Made by a program: the position numbers and the translations under genes
Notes under the pieces: generated by a model
Told to the model about the DNA's origin: nothing
Seen by the model: the letters and a program-made list of their open reading frames with translations, nothing else
Databases searched by the model: none
Assembly: GCF_002796975.1 (NCBI RefSeq)
Contig: NZ_PEKV01000012.1
Location: 194,784 to 229,355 of the forward strand
Length of the DNA stretch: 34,572 bases
Source of the DNA: Ferrovibrio sp.
GTDB lineage: Bacteria > Pseudomonadota > Alphaproteobacteria > Ferrovibrionales > Ferrovibrionaceae
Direction: 5' to 3'
Shown here: positions 1 to 9,932 of the stretch, piece after piece
Position numbering within the stretch: the first letter of the stretch is position 1
Layout: each line of letters starts with the position of its first letter

Positions 1-84
1 GTCTGTGGGCGCGATGCATTCATTCTTGTGGCGGACGGCTGGGGGAAGCGGAGACTGCAAGCATGCGAGGGGTAACCGGAACAC

Positions 85-113
85 AAAAAAAGCGGCGGGG
101 AAATCCCCGCCGC
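85..113 (-). terminator. Intrinsic terminator of the binding-protein gene
   Basis: On the minus strand a perfect 9-bp GC stem (positions 92-100 with 105-113, four-base loop) is followed by seven T residues (85-91). It begins about 29 bases past the stop of the substrate-binding protein gene at 142, so it should end that transcript. The 84 bases left of it show no gene. Confidence 0.9.
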
Positions 114-141
114 CTCCTTGTATCAGCTTTTCGGCAGCCGA

Positions 142-1170
142 TCACTTCATCATGCGCTCGGCCTTCGGCGGCAGGAAGCCTTCCTCGAACAGGTCGGCGG
201 CCTTCGGGGCCTTCGCCAGGCCGATGGCCGCAGCCACCGCATCCGAGGACCGCTGCAGGCGGGCCATGTCGACGCCGCCGAAGCCGTTTTCCTTGACGTA
301 TTTCGTTACCACGTTGCGCTCGATCGACATCTTCAGGCGCTTCATTTCCAGGGCTTCGTCGATCAGGCCGTCACGGGTCTTGGCCGCCTTGATGCCGACT
401 TCCGGATTGGCAACGATTTCCTTCCAGGCCTTGACGGTGGCGGCCACGAAGGCCTTCACGGCTGCAGGGTTTTCCTTGATGAACTTCGGCGAGGCCACGA
501 CGGCATTGCCGTAGAAGTCCATGCCGGCATCGGCATAGGGGAAGGCGATCACGTCTTCCTGCTTCACGCCGATCTTTTCGAGGTCGAGGATCGACGAGAA
601 ATAATGCCCGCTGATGAAATCGACGCTGCGGTTCTTCAGGCTCGGCTCGCGCAGCGGCGGGGTCAGGTTGACGTAGGTGATCTTGCTCTTGTCGATACCG
701 ACCTTGGCGGCATAGGAGGGGAACAGCTTGAACGAGGCGTCGAAGACCGGCGCACCCAGCTTCTTGCCTTCCAGATCCTTCGGCGTCTTGATGCCCGACG
801 ACTTCAGCGCATAGACGCCGAACGGCGGCGCGTCATAGCCCATCATCACGGCCTTCACCGGCGCTTCCGGGTTCTTGGCGTTGTATTCGATCAGCGCGTT
901 GATGTCGGCGAAGCCCATTTCATAGGCACCGGTGGCGACACGCTGCAGCGCGCCGGCCGAGCCCTGGCCGGCATCGATGGTGGGATCGAGGCCGGCGGCC
1001 TTGTAGTAGCCCTTCTGCTCGGCGACCAGGAAAGCCGAGGTCGGTCCCTGGAAGGCCCAGTCGAGGGTGAATTTCATCTTGGTCTGCGCATCGGCAGCGC
1101 CGGCGGCGCCAAGGCCGAGCGCCAGCGTGACGCCAGCCGCGGCAAAGGTCAGTGAACGTGCGAAAGTCAT
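142..1170 (-). CDS. ABC transporter substrate-binding protein, NitT/TauT/SsuA (NMT1/THI5-like) family
   Basis: A 342-aa periplasmic solute-binding protein. The first 28 residues form a signal peptide (short basic start, Ala/Leu/Gly-rich core, cleavage expected after ADA). The mature start (TLDWAFQGPTSAFLVAEQKGYY) has the FTLDW...GYY layout of the SsuA/THI5-like fold, whose members bind sulfonates, nitrate, bicarbonate, riboflavin or pyrimidine precursors, so the ligand cannot be named. The start at 1170 is chosen over an upstream in-frame Met because it gives the signal peptide directly and has GGGGAG eight bases upstream. A strong terminator follows; the permease and ATPase of the system are not in the window, so this is either a lone gene or the last gene of its own unit. 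It is divergent from the aminotransferase gene. Confidence 0.88.
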   Translation of the reverse strand: MTFARSLTFAAAGVTLALGLGAAGAADAQTKMKFTLDWAFQGPTSAFLVAEQKGYYKAAGLDPTIDAGQGSAGALQRVATGAYEMGFADINALIEYNAKNPEAPVKAVMMGYDAPPFGVYALKSSGIKTPKDLEGKKLGAPVFDASFKLFPSYAAKVGIDKSKITYVNLTPPLREPSLKNRSVDFISGHYFSSILDLEKIGVKQEDVIAFPYADAGMDFYGNAVVASPKFIKENPAAVKAFVAATVKAWKEIVANPEVGIKAAKTRDGLIDEALEMKRLKMSIERNVVTKYVKENGFGGVDMARLQRSSDAVAAAIGLAKAPKAADLFEEGFLPPKAERMMK

Positions 1171-2721
<1,551 letters not shown>

Positions 2722-2737
2722 TTTCTGACAGGTAACT

Positions 2738-2753
2738 CGTGACGGCCGTCACG
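2738..2753. promoter_or_regulatory. Perfect 16-bp palindrome, possible operator
   Basis: The 16 bases CGTGACGGCCGTCACG are fully self-complementary. They lie 17 bases after the aminotransferase stop and about 84 bases before the ribbon-helix-helix start. There is no T-run, so it is not a standard terminator. Proteins with ribbon-helix-helix folds bind short palindromes, so autoregulation is possible but unproven. Confidence 0.4.
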
Positions 2754-2836
2754 CCGACCGGAGAGGCTGTCTTGGCCCGGAAATCTGCCAATGCTAAGCA
2801 GCCTCTGTCGCGGTCGCCCGGCCGGACAGGTCACGC

Positions 2837-3109
2837 ATGCCGACTACGGTAAAGAAACGATCCGTGGTGGTCGGCGGCCACCGCACCAGCATCTCCCTCG
2901 AACAGGCGTTCTGGGAGGCGCTGCAGCTGATGGCCGCGACTGAGGACAAGACCATCAACCAGATGGTCAGCGATATCGACGCTGCACGTTCGGGCAATCT
3001 CTCCAGCGCGATCCGGGTGTGGATTCTGGATCGGGCGAAAGAGGGGCTGCTGCAGTCGACGGGAACCGCCGCCAGAGCGGACCTGCCGGCAGGGAAGCAA
3101 GAACAGTAG
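2837..3109 (+). CDS. Ribbon-helix-helix domain protein (RHH_4-like)
   Basis: A 90-aa basic protein. The segment VKKRSVVVGGHRTSISLE (residues 5-22) has the form of the alphaproteobacterial RHH_4 family: a short beta strand, then helices containing FWEALQLMA and the INQMVSDID motif, and a GNLSSAIRVWIL segment typical of the family. Such proteins are small dimeric DNA-binding proteins, but members of this family are mostly uncharacterised. The last 20 residues are Ala/Gly/Gln-rich and probably disordered. A weak site (GGACAGG) precedes the ATG. It lies in the same direction as the RND genes 73 bases downstream, so it could regulate them or itself; no direct evidence shows this. Confidence 0.82.
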   Translation: MPTTVKKRSVVVGGHRTSISLEQAFWEALQLMAATEDKTINQMVSDIDAARSGNLSSAIRVWILDRAKEGLLQSTGTAARADLPAGKQEQ

Positions 3110-3182
3110 CGTACGGCGTCCGGGGGATTTCAGGTCATTGCGTTGAGCGCTCCCGCGCGGCCGTGTGCAGAACAGGGCGGCT

Positions 3183-4301
3183 ATGCGTATGATCCGGAAT
3201 TCACTCTCCCTTGCGGCCGTTGCCGGCGGCCTGCTGTTGCTGACGGGCTGCGACCGTGCAGCGCCGGCACCGGAGCCGATCCGCCCGGTCCGCGTCGCCA
3301 CAGTGGCGCCCGAGGTTTACGAGAGCCGCTCCAGCTATACCGGTGAAATCCGCGCCCGCTACGAAACCAACATGGCCTTCCGGGTCGGCGGCAAGATCGT
3401 CGCGCGTTACGTGGAGATCGGCTCGGAAGTGAAGAAGGGCGCATTGCTCGCCCGGCTCGATGTCGAGGATACCCGGCTCGTCACCCAGAATGCCCGCGCG
3501 CAGCTCAGTGCCGCCCAGGCGAATTTCAACCAGGCGCAGACCGAGCTGAACCGCTATCGCAAGCTGTTCGAAAGCCGGGTGATCAGCCAGGCGGAACTCG
3601 ACCGCCGGCAGAACACCTACAACACCGCCGAGGCGCAGCTTGATAGTGCTCGCTCACAGCATCGCTCGGCGCAGAACCAGATGGACTATACCGAACTGCA
3701 TGCCGATGCCGATGGCGTGATCACCGGCATCAGCATCGAGACCGGACAGGTGGTCTCTGCCGGCCAGACGGTGATGAAGCTGGCGCGGCCGGAAGAGAAG
3801 GAAGTGGTGTTCAACGTCGCCGAAAACCGGCTGGATGAATTGCGCAGTGCCACCGCCATCGCCATCAGCCTCTGGGCGCAGCCCGACAAGGAATACAGCG
3901 GCGTGGTGCGTGAGATCGCGCCAGGTGCCGACCCGGCCACCCGCACCTATGCCGTGAAAGTGGCAGTGCAGAATCCGCCGGCCGGCATGCGGCTCGGCAT
4001 GACCTCGACAGTTTCCATCGTGCGCCGCTCGGATGCCTCTGTGGTCGCGCTGCCGCTCTCGGCGCTCTATCAGCAGGGCGCGGAGCCGGCAGTCTGGATC
4101 TATACCGGCCCCGCGGGAGAAGGCGAGGGCAAGGTCGAACTTCGTCCGGTCACAGTCGCCGCCTATATCGACAAGGCGGTGCTGATCGCCGCTGGCCTGA
4201 AGGATGGCGAGAAGGTCGTCACCGCCGGCGTGCATAAGCTGATCCCCGGCCAGACCGTGCGCCTGCTGCCCGAAGTGCAGACCGCGGCGGGGAAGAAGTA
4301 A
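3183..4301 (+). CDS. RND efflux periplasmic adaptor lipoprotein (membrane fusion protein)
   Basis: A 372-aa adaptor that links an inner-membrane RND pump to an outer-membrane channel. The signal peptide ends in a lipobox (LLLLTGC) with Cys23 as the lipidated residue. After it come the barrel-sandwich half-motif (YTGEIRARYETNMAFRVGGK), a coiled-coil alpha hairpin (about residues 100-165: AQLSAAQANFNQAQTELNRY), the second lipoyl-like half (TGISIETGQVVSAGQ), a beta-barrel and a membrane-proximal domain (ALPLSALYQQG). The ATG at 3183 is preferred to a GTG at 3165 because AGGGCGG lies just upstream. The stop overlaps the pump start by one base (TAATG), so translation should be coupled. No outer-membrane channel gene is adjacent. 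Confidence 0.94.
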   Translation: MRMIRNSLSLAAVAGGLLLLTGCDRAAPAPEPIRPVRVATVAPEVYESRSSYTGEIRARYETNMAFRVGGKIVARYVEIGSEVKKGALLARLDVEDTRLVTQNARAQLSAAQANFNQAQTELNRYRKLFESRVISQAELDRRQNTYNTAEAQLDSARSQHRSAQNQMDYTELHADADGVITGISIETGQVVSAGQTVMKLARPEEKEVVFNVAENRLDELRSATAIAISLWAQPDKEYSGVVREIAPGADPATRTYAVKVAVQNPPAGMRLGMTSTVSIVRRSDASVVALPLSALYQQGAEPAVWIYTGPAGEGEGKVELRPVTVAAYIDKAVLIAAGLKDGEKVVTAGVHKLIPGQTVRLLPEVQTAAGKK

Positions 4302-7300
4302 TGAGCGAGCATCAGACTGCGCCTGCCGATGCCGATGGTATCGGCCGCTTCAACCTGTCTGCCTGGGCGCTGCGGCATCGCTCGCTGATCGGCTTCCTGA
4401 TGGTGCTGCTGCTGGCAGCCGGCGCGATGTCCTACATGCAGCTCGGCCGCGCCGAAGATCCCGACTTCACCTTCAAGGTGATGATTGTGCGCACCAACTG
4501 GCCCGGCGCCACGGCGCGCGAGGTCGAGCAGCAGGTCACCGACAAGATCGAGAAGAAGCTGCAGGAGACGCCGTATCTCGACAATGTGCGCAGCTATTCC
4601 AAGGCGGCCGAGTCGACGATCTTCGTCACGCTGCGCGACAGCACGCCGCCCAAGGCGGTATCGGGTGTGTGGTACGAGGTGCGCAAGAAGGTCGGCGATA
4701 TCCGCCATACCTTGCCGGCCGGCGTGCAGGGGCCGTATTTCAACGACGAATTCGGCGACACTTTCGGCACCATCTATGCCTTCACCTCCGATGGCTTCAC
4801 TCATCGCGAGCTGAAGGATTACGTGGAAGATGTGCGCGAGGAGCTGCTGCGCATCCGCAATGTCGGCAAGGCCGACCTGCTTGGGGTGCAGCCCGAACGC
4901 ATCTTTATCGAATTCTCCAACAAGAAACTCGCCAATCTGGGCATCAGCCCGCAGCAGGTGCTCGACGTCATCCAGGCGCAGAATGCCCAGACGGCATCGG
5001 GCGTGGTGCAGACCTCGTCGGACCGCATCGCCACCCGTGTCAGCGGCGATATCGAAAGCGGTCGCAAGCTGGCCGAGCTTTCGCTGCAGGCCAACGGCCG
5101 GCTGATCCGGCTCGGCGACATCGCCGATATCAAGCGCGACTATGCCGATCCGCCGAGCCCGCGGCTGCGGTACAACGGCCAGGAAGCCATCGGGCTTGCC
5201 ATCTCGATGGCCAAGGGCGGCAACATGATCGAACTGGGTAAGCAGCTCGACGCCACCATGAAACGGCTGAAGGCCGACATGCCGATCGGCATCGAGATGC
5301 TGCAGGTCGCCGACCAGCCCACGGTGGTGCAGCGCTCGATCTCGGAATTCATGCAGGTGCTGCTGGAAGCCGTGGTGATCGTGCTTGGCGTCAGTTTCCT
5401 CAGCTTAGGGCTACGCAGCGGGATGGTGGTGATGCTCTGCATCCCGCTGGTACTGGCCATTACCTTTGTGTGCATGCAGATTTTCGGCATCGATTTCCAC
5501 CGCATCTCGCTCGGTGCGCTGATCATCTCGCTCGGGCTTTTGGTGGACGACGCGATCATCGCGGTCGAGATGATGCAGGTGAAGATGGAGCAGGGTTTCG
5601 ACCGCTTCCGGGCGGCCAGCTTCGCCTATACCTCGACGGCCTTCCCGATGCTGACCGGCACGCTGATCACCGCGGCCGGTTTCGTGCCGGTCGGTTTCGC
5701 CAAGTCTTCGGCCGGCGAATACACTTTCTCGATCTTCGCGGTGGTGACGATCTCGCTGCTGGTGTCGTGGGTGGTGGCGGTGATCTTCACGCCTTTCATC
5801 GGCTACACGATCCTGCCGCAGCCCAAGGCCGGTCATCATGGCGAAGACGTGTACCACAGGGGTGTCTACCGCTATGTGCGGCCGGTGGTGGACTGGTGCG
5901 TGCGGCGGCGCTGGATCGTCATCGCCAGCACGGCCGGCATCTTCCTGCTCAGCGTCGGCGGTTTCGGCCTGGTGCAGCAGCAGTTCTTCCCGTCCTCGAA
6001 CCGGCCGGAACTCATGGTCGACCTGCGCCTGCCACAGGGCGCCTCCATTCAGGCGACCGGGCAGGAGGCGCTGAAGCTGGAAGCGTTGCTCAAGGATGAC
6101 GCCGATATCGTCAGCTACACGACTTACGTGGGCGCCGGTGCGCCGCGCTTCTATCTGCCGCTGGATATCCAGCTGCCGAACGACAATTTCGCGCAGGTGG
6201 TCGTCCTCACCAAGGGCGATGCCGAGCGCGAGCGCGTGCGCGACAAGCTGGTGAAGGCCTTCCAGGACGATTTCATCCTGCTGCGCGGTCGCGTCAACCG
6301 GCTCGAGAACGGACCTCCCGTCGGCTTCCCGGTGCAGTTCCGTGTCAGCGGGCCGGACCCGATGGAGGTGCGCCGCATCGCCTTCCAGGTCGCCGATGTG
6401 ATGCGAACGAACCCCAACACGCGCGACGTCAACCCCGACTGGAACGAACTCAGCAAGGTGGTGAAGCTGGATGTCGACCAGGCCAAGGCGCGCCTGCTCG
6501 GGATTTCCTCGCAGGATCTGGCGACGACCCTGAACTCCATCGTTTCGGGGCTCACGGTCACGCAGTATCGCGAGGGCCGCGAACTGATCGACGTGGTGGC
6601 GCGTGCCGAAGCCGCCGAACGCCTCAGCCTCAACGGCATCAAGGATCTCAATGTCGCGGGCGCCGAAAGCAGCCGCGCCGTGCCGCTGGGCCAGGTGGCG
6701 GAAGTCTCCTACGAATTGGAAGAGGGCATCATCTGGCGGCGCGACCGCCAGCCGGTGATCACCGTGCGCGCCGATATCATCGACGGCATTCAGGCGCCGG
6801 TGGTGTCGATGCAGATCGAGCCGAAGCTGGACGAGCTGCGCAAACACCTGCCGCCGAATTACCGCGTCGTCATGGGTGGCGCCATCGAGGAAAGCGCCAA
6901 GGCCAATGCCTCGATCGGTGCGGTCGTGCCGGTGATGATCATGATCATGGTCACGCTGCTGATGGTGCAGCTGCAGTCGGTGTCGCGCATGCTGCTGGTG
7001 CTGCTGACCGCGCCGCTCGGTCTGATCGGCGTCACGCTCGGCCTGCTCGCCTTCCATGTGCCCTTCGGTTTCGTCGCCATGCTGGGTGCGATTGCACTGG
7101 CCGGCATGATCATGCGCAACTCGGTGATCCTGGTCGACCAGATCGAGCAGGATATCGCCGGCGGCGAGGCGGCCTGGGACGCGATCGTGAATGCGACGCT
7201 GCGACGGTTCCGCCCGATCATCCTGACCGCGCTGGCCGCGATCCTCGGCATGATCCCGCTGTCGACCAGCAACTTCTGGGGTCCGATGGCCTACACCATC

Positions 7301-7396
7301 ATCGGCGGCCTGCTGGTAGCAACGCTGCTGACCGTATTGTTCCTGCCGGCGCTCTATGCCGCCTGGTTCCGGGTGAAGCCTCCCGTCGCCGCCTGA
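4301..7396 (+). CDS. RND-family efflux permease (HAE1/AcrB-like)
   Basis: A 1031-aa inner-membrane proton-driven exporter, full length for the family (about 1030-1050). It has the usual order: an N-terminal helix (SLIGFLMVLLLAAGAM), a first large periplasmic loop, helices 2-6, a second large periplasmic loop (about residues 560-860), and helices 8-12. Helix 4 carries GLLVDDAIIAVEMM with the paired proton-relay aspartates D416 and D417. These residues favour a drug/lipophile (HAE) pump over a metal (CusA) pump, but the substrate is unknown. It forms a two-gene operon with the adaptor and ends two bases from the convergent small-protein gene. Confidence 0.95.
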   Translation: MSEHQTAPADADGIGRFNLSAWALRHRSLIGFLMVLLLAAGAMSYMQLGRAEDPDFTFKVMIVRTNWPGATAREVEQQVTDKIEKKLQETPYLDNVRSYSKAAESTIFVTLRDSTPPKAVSGVWYEVRKKVGDIRHTLPAGVQGPYFNDEFGDTFGTIYAFTSDGFTHRELKDYVEDVREELLRIRNVGKADLLGVQPERIFIEFSNKKLANLGISPQQVLDVIQAQNAQTASGVVQTSSDRIATRVSGDIESGRKLAELSLQANGRLIRLGDIADIKRDYADPPSPRLRYNGQEAIGLAISMAKGGNMIELGKQLDATMKRLKADMPIGIEMLQVADQPTVVQRSISEFMQVLLEAVVIVLGVSFLSLGLRSGMVVMLCIPLVLAITFVCMQIFGIDFHRISLGALIISLGLLVDDAIIAVEMMQVKMEQGFDRFRAASFAYTSTAFPMLTGTLITAAGFVPVGFAKSSAGEYTFSIFAVVTISLLVSWVVAVIFTPFIGYTILPQPKAGHHGEDVYHRGVYRYVRPVVDWCVRRRWIVIASTAGIFLLSVGGFGLVQQQFFPSSNRPELMVDLRLPQGASIQATGQEALKLEALLKDDADIVSYTTYVGAGAPRFYLPLDIQLPNDNFAQVVVLTKGDAERERVRDKLVKAFQDDFILLRGRVNRLENGPPVGFPVQFRVSGPDPMEVRRIAFQVADVMRTNPNTRDVNPDWNELSKVVKLDVDQAKARLLGISSQDLATTLNSIVSGLTVTQYREGRELIDVVARAEAAERLSLNGIKDLNVAGAESSRAVPLGQVAEVSYELEEGIIWRRDRQPVITVRADIIDGIQAPVVSMQIEPKLDELRKHLPPNYRVVMGGAIEESAKANASIGAVVPVMIMIMVTLLMVQLQSVSRMLLVLLTAPLGLIGVTLGLLAFHVPFGFVAMLGAIALAGMIMRNSVILVDQIEQDIAGGEAAWDAIVNATLRRFRPIILTALAAILGMIPLSTSNFWGPMAYTIIGGLLVATLLTVLFLPALYAAWFRVKPPVAA

Positions 7397-7398
7397 GT

Positions 7399-7764
7399 TT
7401 ACAGCGTCGACTCGATCTTCACCTTGTCGGCCTTCACCTTGCTCGGTGAGGTGACTGGCTGATCGGTCCAGTCGTCGCCGCCGGTGACGACGCAGGAGCG
7501 GCCGTCGGCGCCGGTGATCAGGATCGTCCAGGAGCCGCTCTGCGACACCAGCAGTTCGACGATGCGATCGCCGACGATGCCACCGGCCTGCGGCTGTTCG
7601 CCGAAGCGCTGATCCAGCATCTTGCCCATATCGTCGCGCAGGCCGCAGAGCATGGCCTGCTGCGCCCGGGCGGGCGTCGTCAGTGCGGCGGTGGAAACGA
7701 GCGAGACGCCAATCATTGTCAGGGCTGGGAACAGAAACGCACTGGATGAGATGGCCTTGCGCAT
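7399..7764 (-). CDS. Small secreted protein of unknown function
   Basis: A 121-aa protein with a clear signal peptide (MRKAISSS..., hydrophobic core, cleavage near PARAQQ at about residues 32-36). The mature part is about 88 residues and includes the sequence MLCGLRDDMGKMLDQRFGE and a later cysteine (GRSCVVTGG); the two cysteines could form a disulfide. I do not recognise the family. The start at 7764 is chosen because it gives the signal peptide directly and has GGAGG ten bases before it; a longer form from 7815 would place 17 extra residues before the signal. It is convergent with the RND pump and stands alone. Confidence 0.72.
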   Translation of the reverse strand: MRKAISSSAFLFPALTMIGVSLVSTAALTTPARAQQAMLCGLRDDMGKMLDQRFGEQPQAGGIVGDRIVELLVSQSGSWTILITGADGRSCVVTGGDDWTDQPVTSPSKVKADKVKIESTL

Positions 7765-7914
7765 GGCTGGCCTCCTTCGGTGTGCACGCCCGCATCCGGC
7801 GGACGTTTCTTTCACACCAAAAACGGGGCCCCGATCCCTAAGGTTCCGATTTCCGCCGTTTAGGGCCGTTACAAGGCTGTGATCGAATCGTGCCTAAATT
7901 CGAGTCAGCCCATG

Positions 7915-7941
7915 AACGATGCGGAACTATGCCGCATCGTT
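7915..7941 (-). terminator. Ten-bp hairpin spanning the end of the ABC operon
   Basis: AACGATGCGG (7915-7924) pairs perfectly with CCGCATCGTT (7932-7941) around a seven-base loop that contains the stop codon of the last ATPase gene. No T-run follows on the minus strand, so it may protect the mRNA 3' end or pause polymerase rather than act as a classical intrinsic terminator. Confidence 0.5.
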
Positions 7942-8928
7942 GAGATGACAGGCCGACAGCCGTCCCGGCGCAATCTCTTTCAGTGCAGGCACTTCCGCCT
8001 TGCAGCGGGCAAATGCCTTCGGGCAGCGCGGATGGAAATGACATCCCGGTGGCGGATTGAGCGGCGACGGAATCTCGCCCTTGATCGGCATGTAATCGCG
8101 TCGCTCCGCCACCAGCTTGGGCGCTTCGGCCAGCAGCGCCTGCGTATACGGATGGTTCGGCGCGGCGAACAGCTGCTCGGTCGGCGCGCTTTCCACCACG
8201 CGGCCGAGATACATGATCACCACGCGGTCGGAGATATGCTCCACCACCGACAGATTGTGGCTGATGAACAGATAGGTCAGGCCGAGCTGCTCGCGCAGGT
8301 CCATGAACAGGTTCAGCACCTGTGCCTGGATCGACACGTCGAGCGCGGCCACCGCCTCGTCGCAGACGATGAACTGCGGCTTTACGGCGAGCGCACGGGC
8401 GATGCCGATACGCTGGCGCTGGCCGCCGGAGAACTGGTGCGGATAGCGCTTGCGGTAGCGCGGGTCGAGGCCGACCTGCAGCATGATCTTCTCGACATAG
8501 TCGCCCATTTCATGGCGCTTGATCAGGCCATGCGCCACCGGGGCCTCGCCGATGATCTCTTCCACCCGCATGCGCGGATTGAGCGAGGCATAGGGATCCT
8601 GGAAGATCATCTGCACGCCGAGCTGATAGGCGCGCTGCTCCTCGCTGCTGCGATCAGCAATGACCTTGCCGCGATAACTGATGCTGCCTTCGGTGGCATC
8701 CATGATGCCGGCCACGATGCGCCCCAGCGTGGACTTGCCGCAGCCGCTTTCGCCGACCAGACCGACCACTTCGCCTTCCTGGATGGCGAGATCGACATGG
8801 TTCACGGCATGGACGGCGCGTTCCTTCAGGCCGGCGCCGAACAGGTTGGCGATCCTGGCTGCGATATCCAGACGCCAGACGAAGCGCTTGGACACGCCCT
8901 TCAGTTCAAGAATAGGAGCGGCGTTCAC
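7927..8928 (-). CDS. Peptide-type ABC transporter ATP-binding protein (DppF/OppF-like)
   Basis: A 333-aa nucleotide-binding subunit of a peptide/nickel-type importer. It has Walker A GESGCGKST (residues 59-67), the signature FSGGQRQR, Walker B FIVCDEAVAALD and the H-loop FISHNLSV. The long lead before Walker A and the C-terminal tail with HPYTQALL and the Cys-rich GCHFHPRC...C segment are typical of the OppD/F class; in this class the C-terminal cysteines are reported to hold an iron-sulfur cluster in some members. Here the usual cysteines are present (GCHFHPRCPKAFARC...ACHL). Its start overlaps the stop of the preceding DppD-like gene by four bases (ATGA). It is the last gene of the operon. 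Confidence 0.94.
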   Translation of the reverse strand: MNAAPILELKGVSKRFVWRLDIAARIANLFGAGLKERAVHAVNHVDLAIQEGEVVGLVGESGCGKSTLGRIVAGIMDATEGSISYRGKVIADRSSEEQRAYQLGVQMIFQDPYASLNPRMRVEEIIGEAPVAHGLIKRHEMGDYVEKIMLQVGLDPRYRKRYPHQFSGGQRQRIGIARALAVKPQFIVCDEAVAALDVSIQAQVLNLFMDLREQLGLTYLFISHNLSVVEHISDRVVIMYLGRVVESAPTEQLFAAPNHPYTQALLAEAPKLVAERRDYMPIKGEIPSPLNPPPGCHFHPRCPKAFARCKAEVPALKEIAPGRLSACHLNDAA

Positions 8929-9920
8929 GAGGCAACCTCCGCCGGGCTCAGCGGCATGGCGTCATAAGGATGATGGCAGCGGGCGCGGTGGCCCGGATCG
9001 AGTTCGACCAGTTCGGGCATGGTGTCGCAGACCGCGTCGGCACGGCTGCAGCGGGCCTTGAAGCGGCAGCCCGGCGGCAGATTGAGCGGCGCGGGCGCCA
9101 TGCCCGGGATCTGGAACAGGCGCTTGCCGCGCGGCATCGCGCCGGGCACGGAGCCGATCAGGCCGCGCGTATAGGGATGCTGCGGCCGTTCGATCACCGT
9201 GTCGATGGCGCCGGTTTCCACGATCTTGCCGGCATACATCACCATGATGCGGTCGGCGAGGCCGGCCACCACGGAGAGATCATGCGTAATCCAGATCAGC
9301 GCCGTGCCGGTGTCGCGGCAGAGTTTGCGCATCTCATACAGGATCTGGCCCTGGATGGTGACATCGAGCGCGGTGGTCGGCTCGTCGGCGATGATCAGGT
9401 CGGGCTTGTGCAGCAAAGCCGTGGCGATGGCGATACGCTGGCGCATGCCGCCGGAGAACTGGTGCGGATAGGATTTCAGCCGCTCTTCCGGCGCCGCGAT
9501 GCCGACCGCCTGCAGTGCCTCGATGCAGCGGGCGCGGGCGGCTTTCTCGCTGACCTTTTCGTGGGCCTGCACCGTCTCGATCATCTGGGTGTCGACGCGC
9601 AGCACCGGGTTCAGGGTCATCATCGGATCCTGGAAGATCATCGCGATGCGCGCGCCGCGCAGACTGCGCAGCCGTTCCGGGCTGGCAGTGGTCAGTTCCT
9701 CGCCCTTGAACTTGACGCTGCCATTGGCGATGCGGCCGGGCGGATCGATCAGCCCCAGGATGGTGAAGCCGGTGATCGACTTGCCTGAACCGGACTCGCC
9801 GACGAGGCCGAGGATTTCGCCGGCATCGACGGAGAAGCTGACGCCGTCGACGGCACGCACGATGCCGTCGCGGGTGGGAAACTGGGTCTCGAGATTCTCG
9901 ACCTGGAGCGTGGCGGTCAT
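8925..9920 (-). CDS. Peptide-type ABC transporter ATP-binding protein (DppD/OppD-like)
   Basis: A 331-aa ATPase subunit paired with the DppF-like protein downstream. It has Walker A GESGSGKS (residues 41-48), the MIFQDPMMTLNPVL Q-loop region of the Dpp/Opp class, the signature FSGGMRQR, Walker B LIIADEPTTALD and the H-loop WITHDLSV. The C-terminus has HPYTRGLIGSVP and the Cys cluster GCRFKARC...C. It lies 12 bases after the DppC-like permease gene and overlaps the next gene by four bases. The specificity (peptides, nickel, or another small solute) cannot be set without the binding protein. Confidence 0.94.
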   Translation of the reverse strand: MTATLQVENLETQFPTRDGIVRAVDGVSFSVDAGEILGLVGESGSGKSITGFTILGLIDPPGRIANGSVKFKGEELTTASPERLRSLRGARIAMIFQDPMMTLNPVLRVDTQMIETVQAHEKVSEKAARARCIEALQAVGIAAPEERLKSYPHQFSGGMRQRIAIATALLHKPDLIIADEPTTALDVTIQGQILYEMRKLCRDTGTALIWITHDLSVVAGLADRIMVMYAGKIVETGAIDTVIERPQHPYTRGLIGSVPGAMPRGKRLFQIPGMAPAPLNLPPGCRFKARCSRADAVCDTMPELVELDPGHRARCHHPYDAMPLSPAEVAS

Positions 9921-9932
9921 GGGCTGCTGGCC

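Noticed and set aside
5411..7795. 794-codon open frame on the minus strand
   Set aside because: It is antisense to the RND pump gene in a GC-rich third-position shadow; it is His/Arg/Asp-rich with no domain and spans two real genes.
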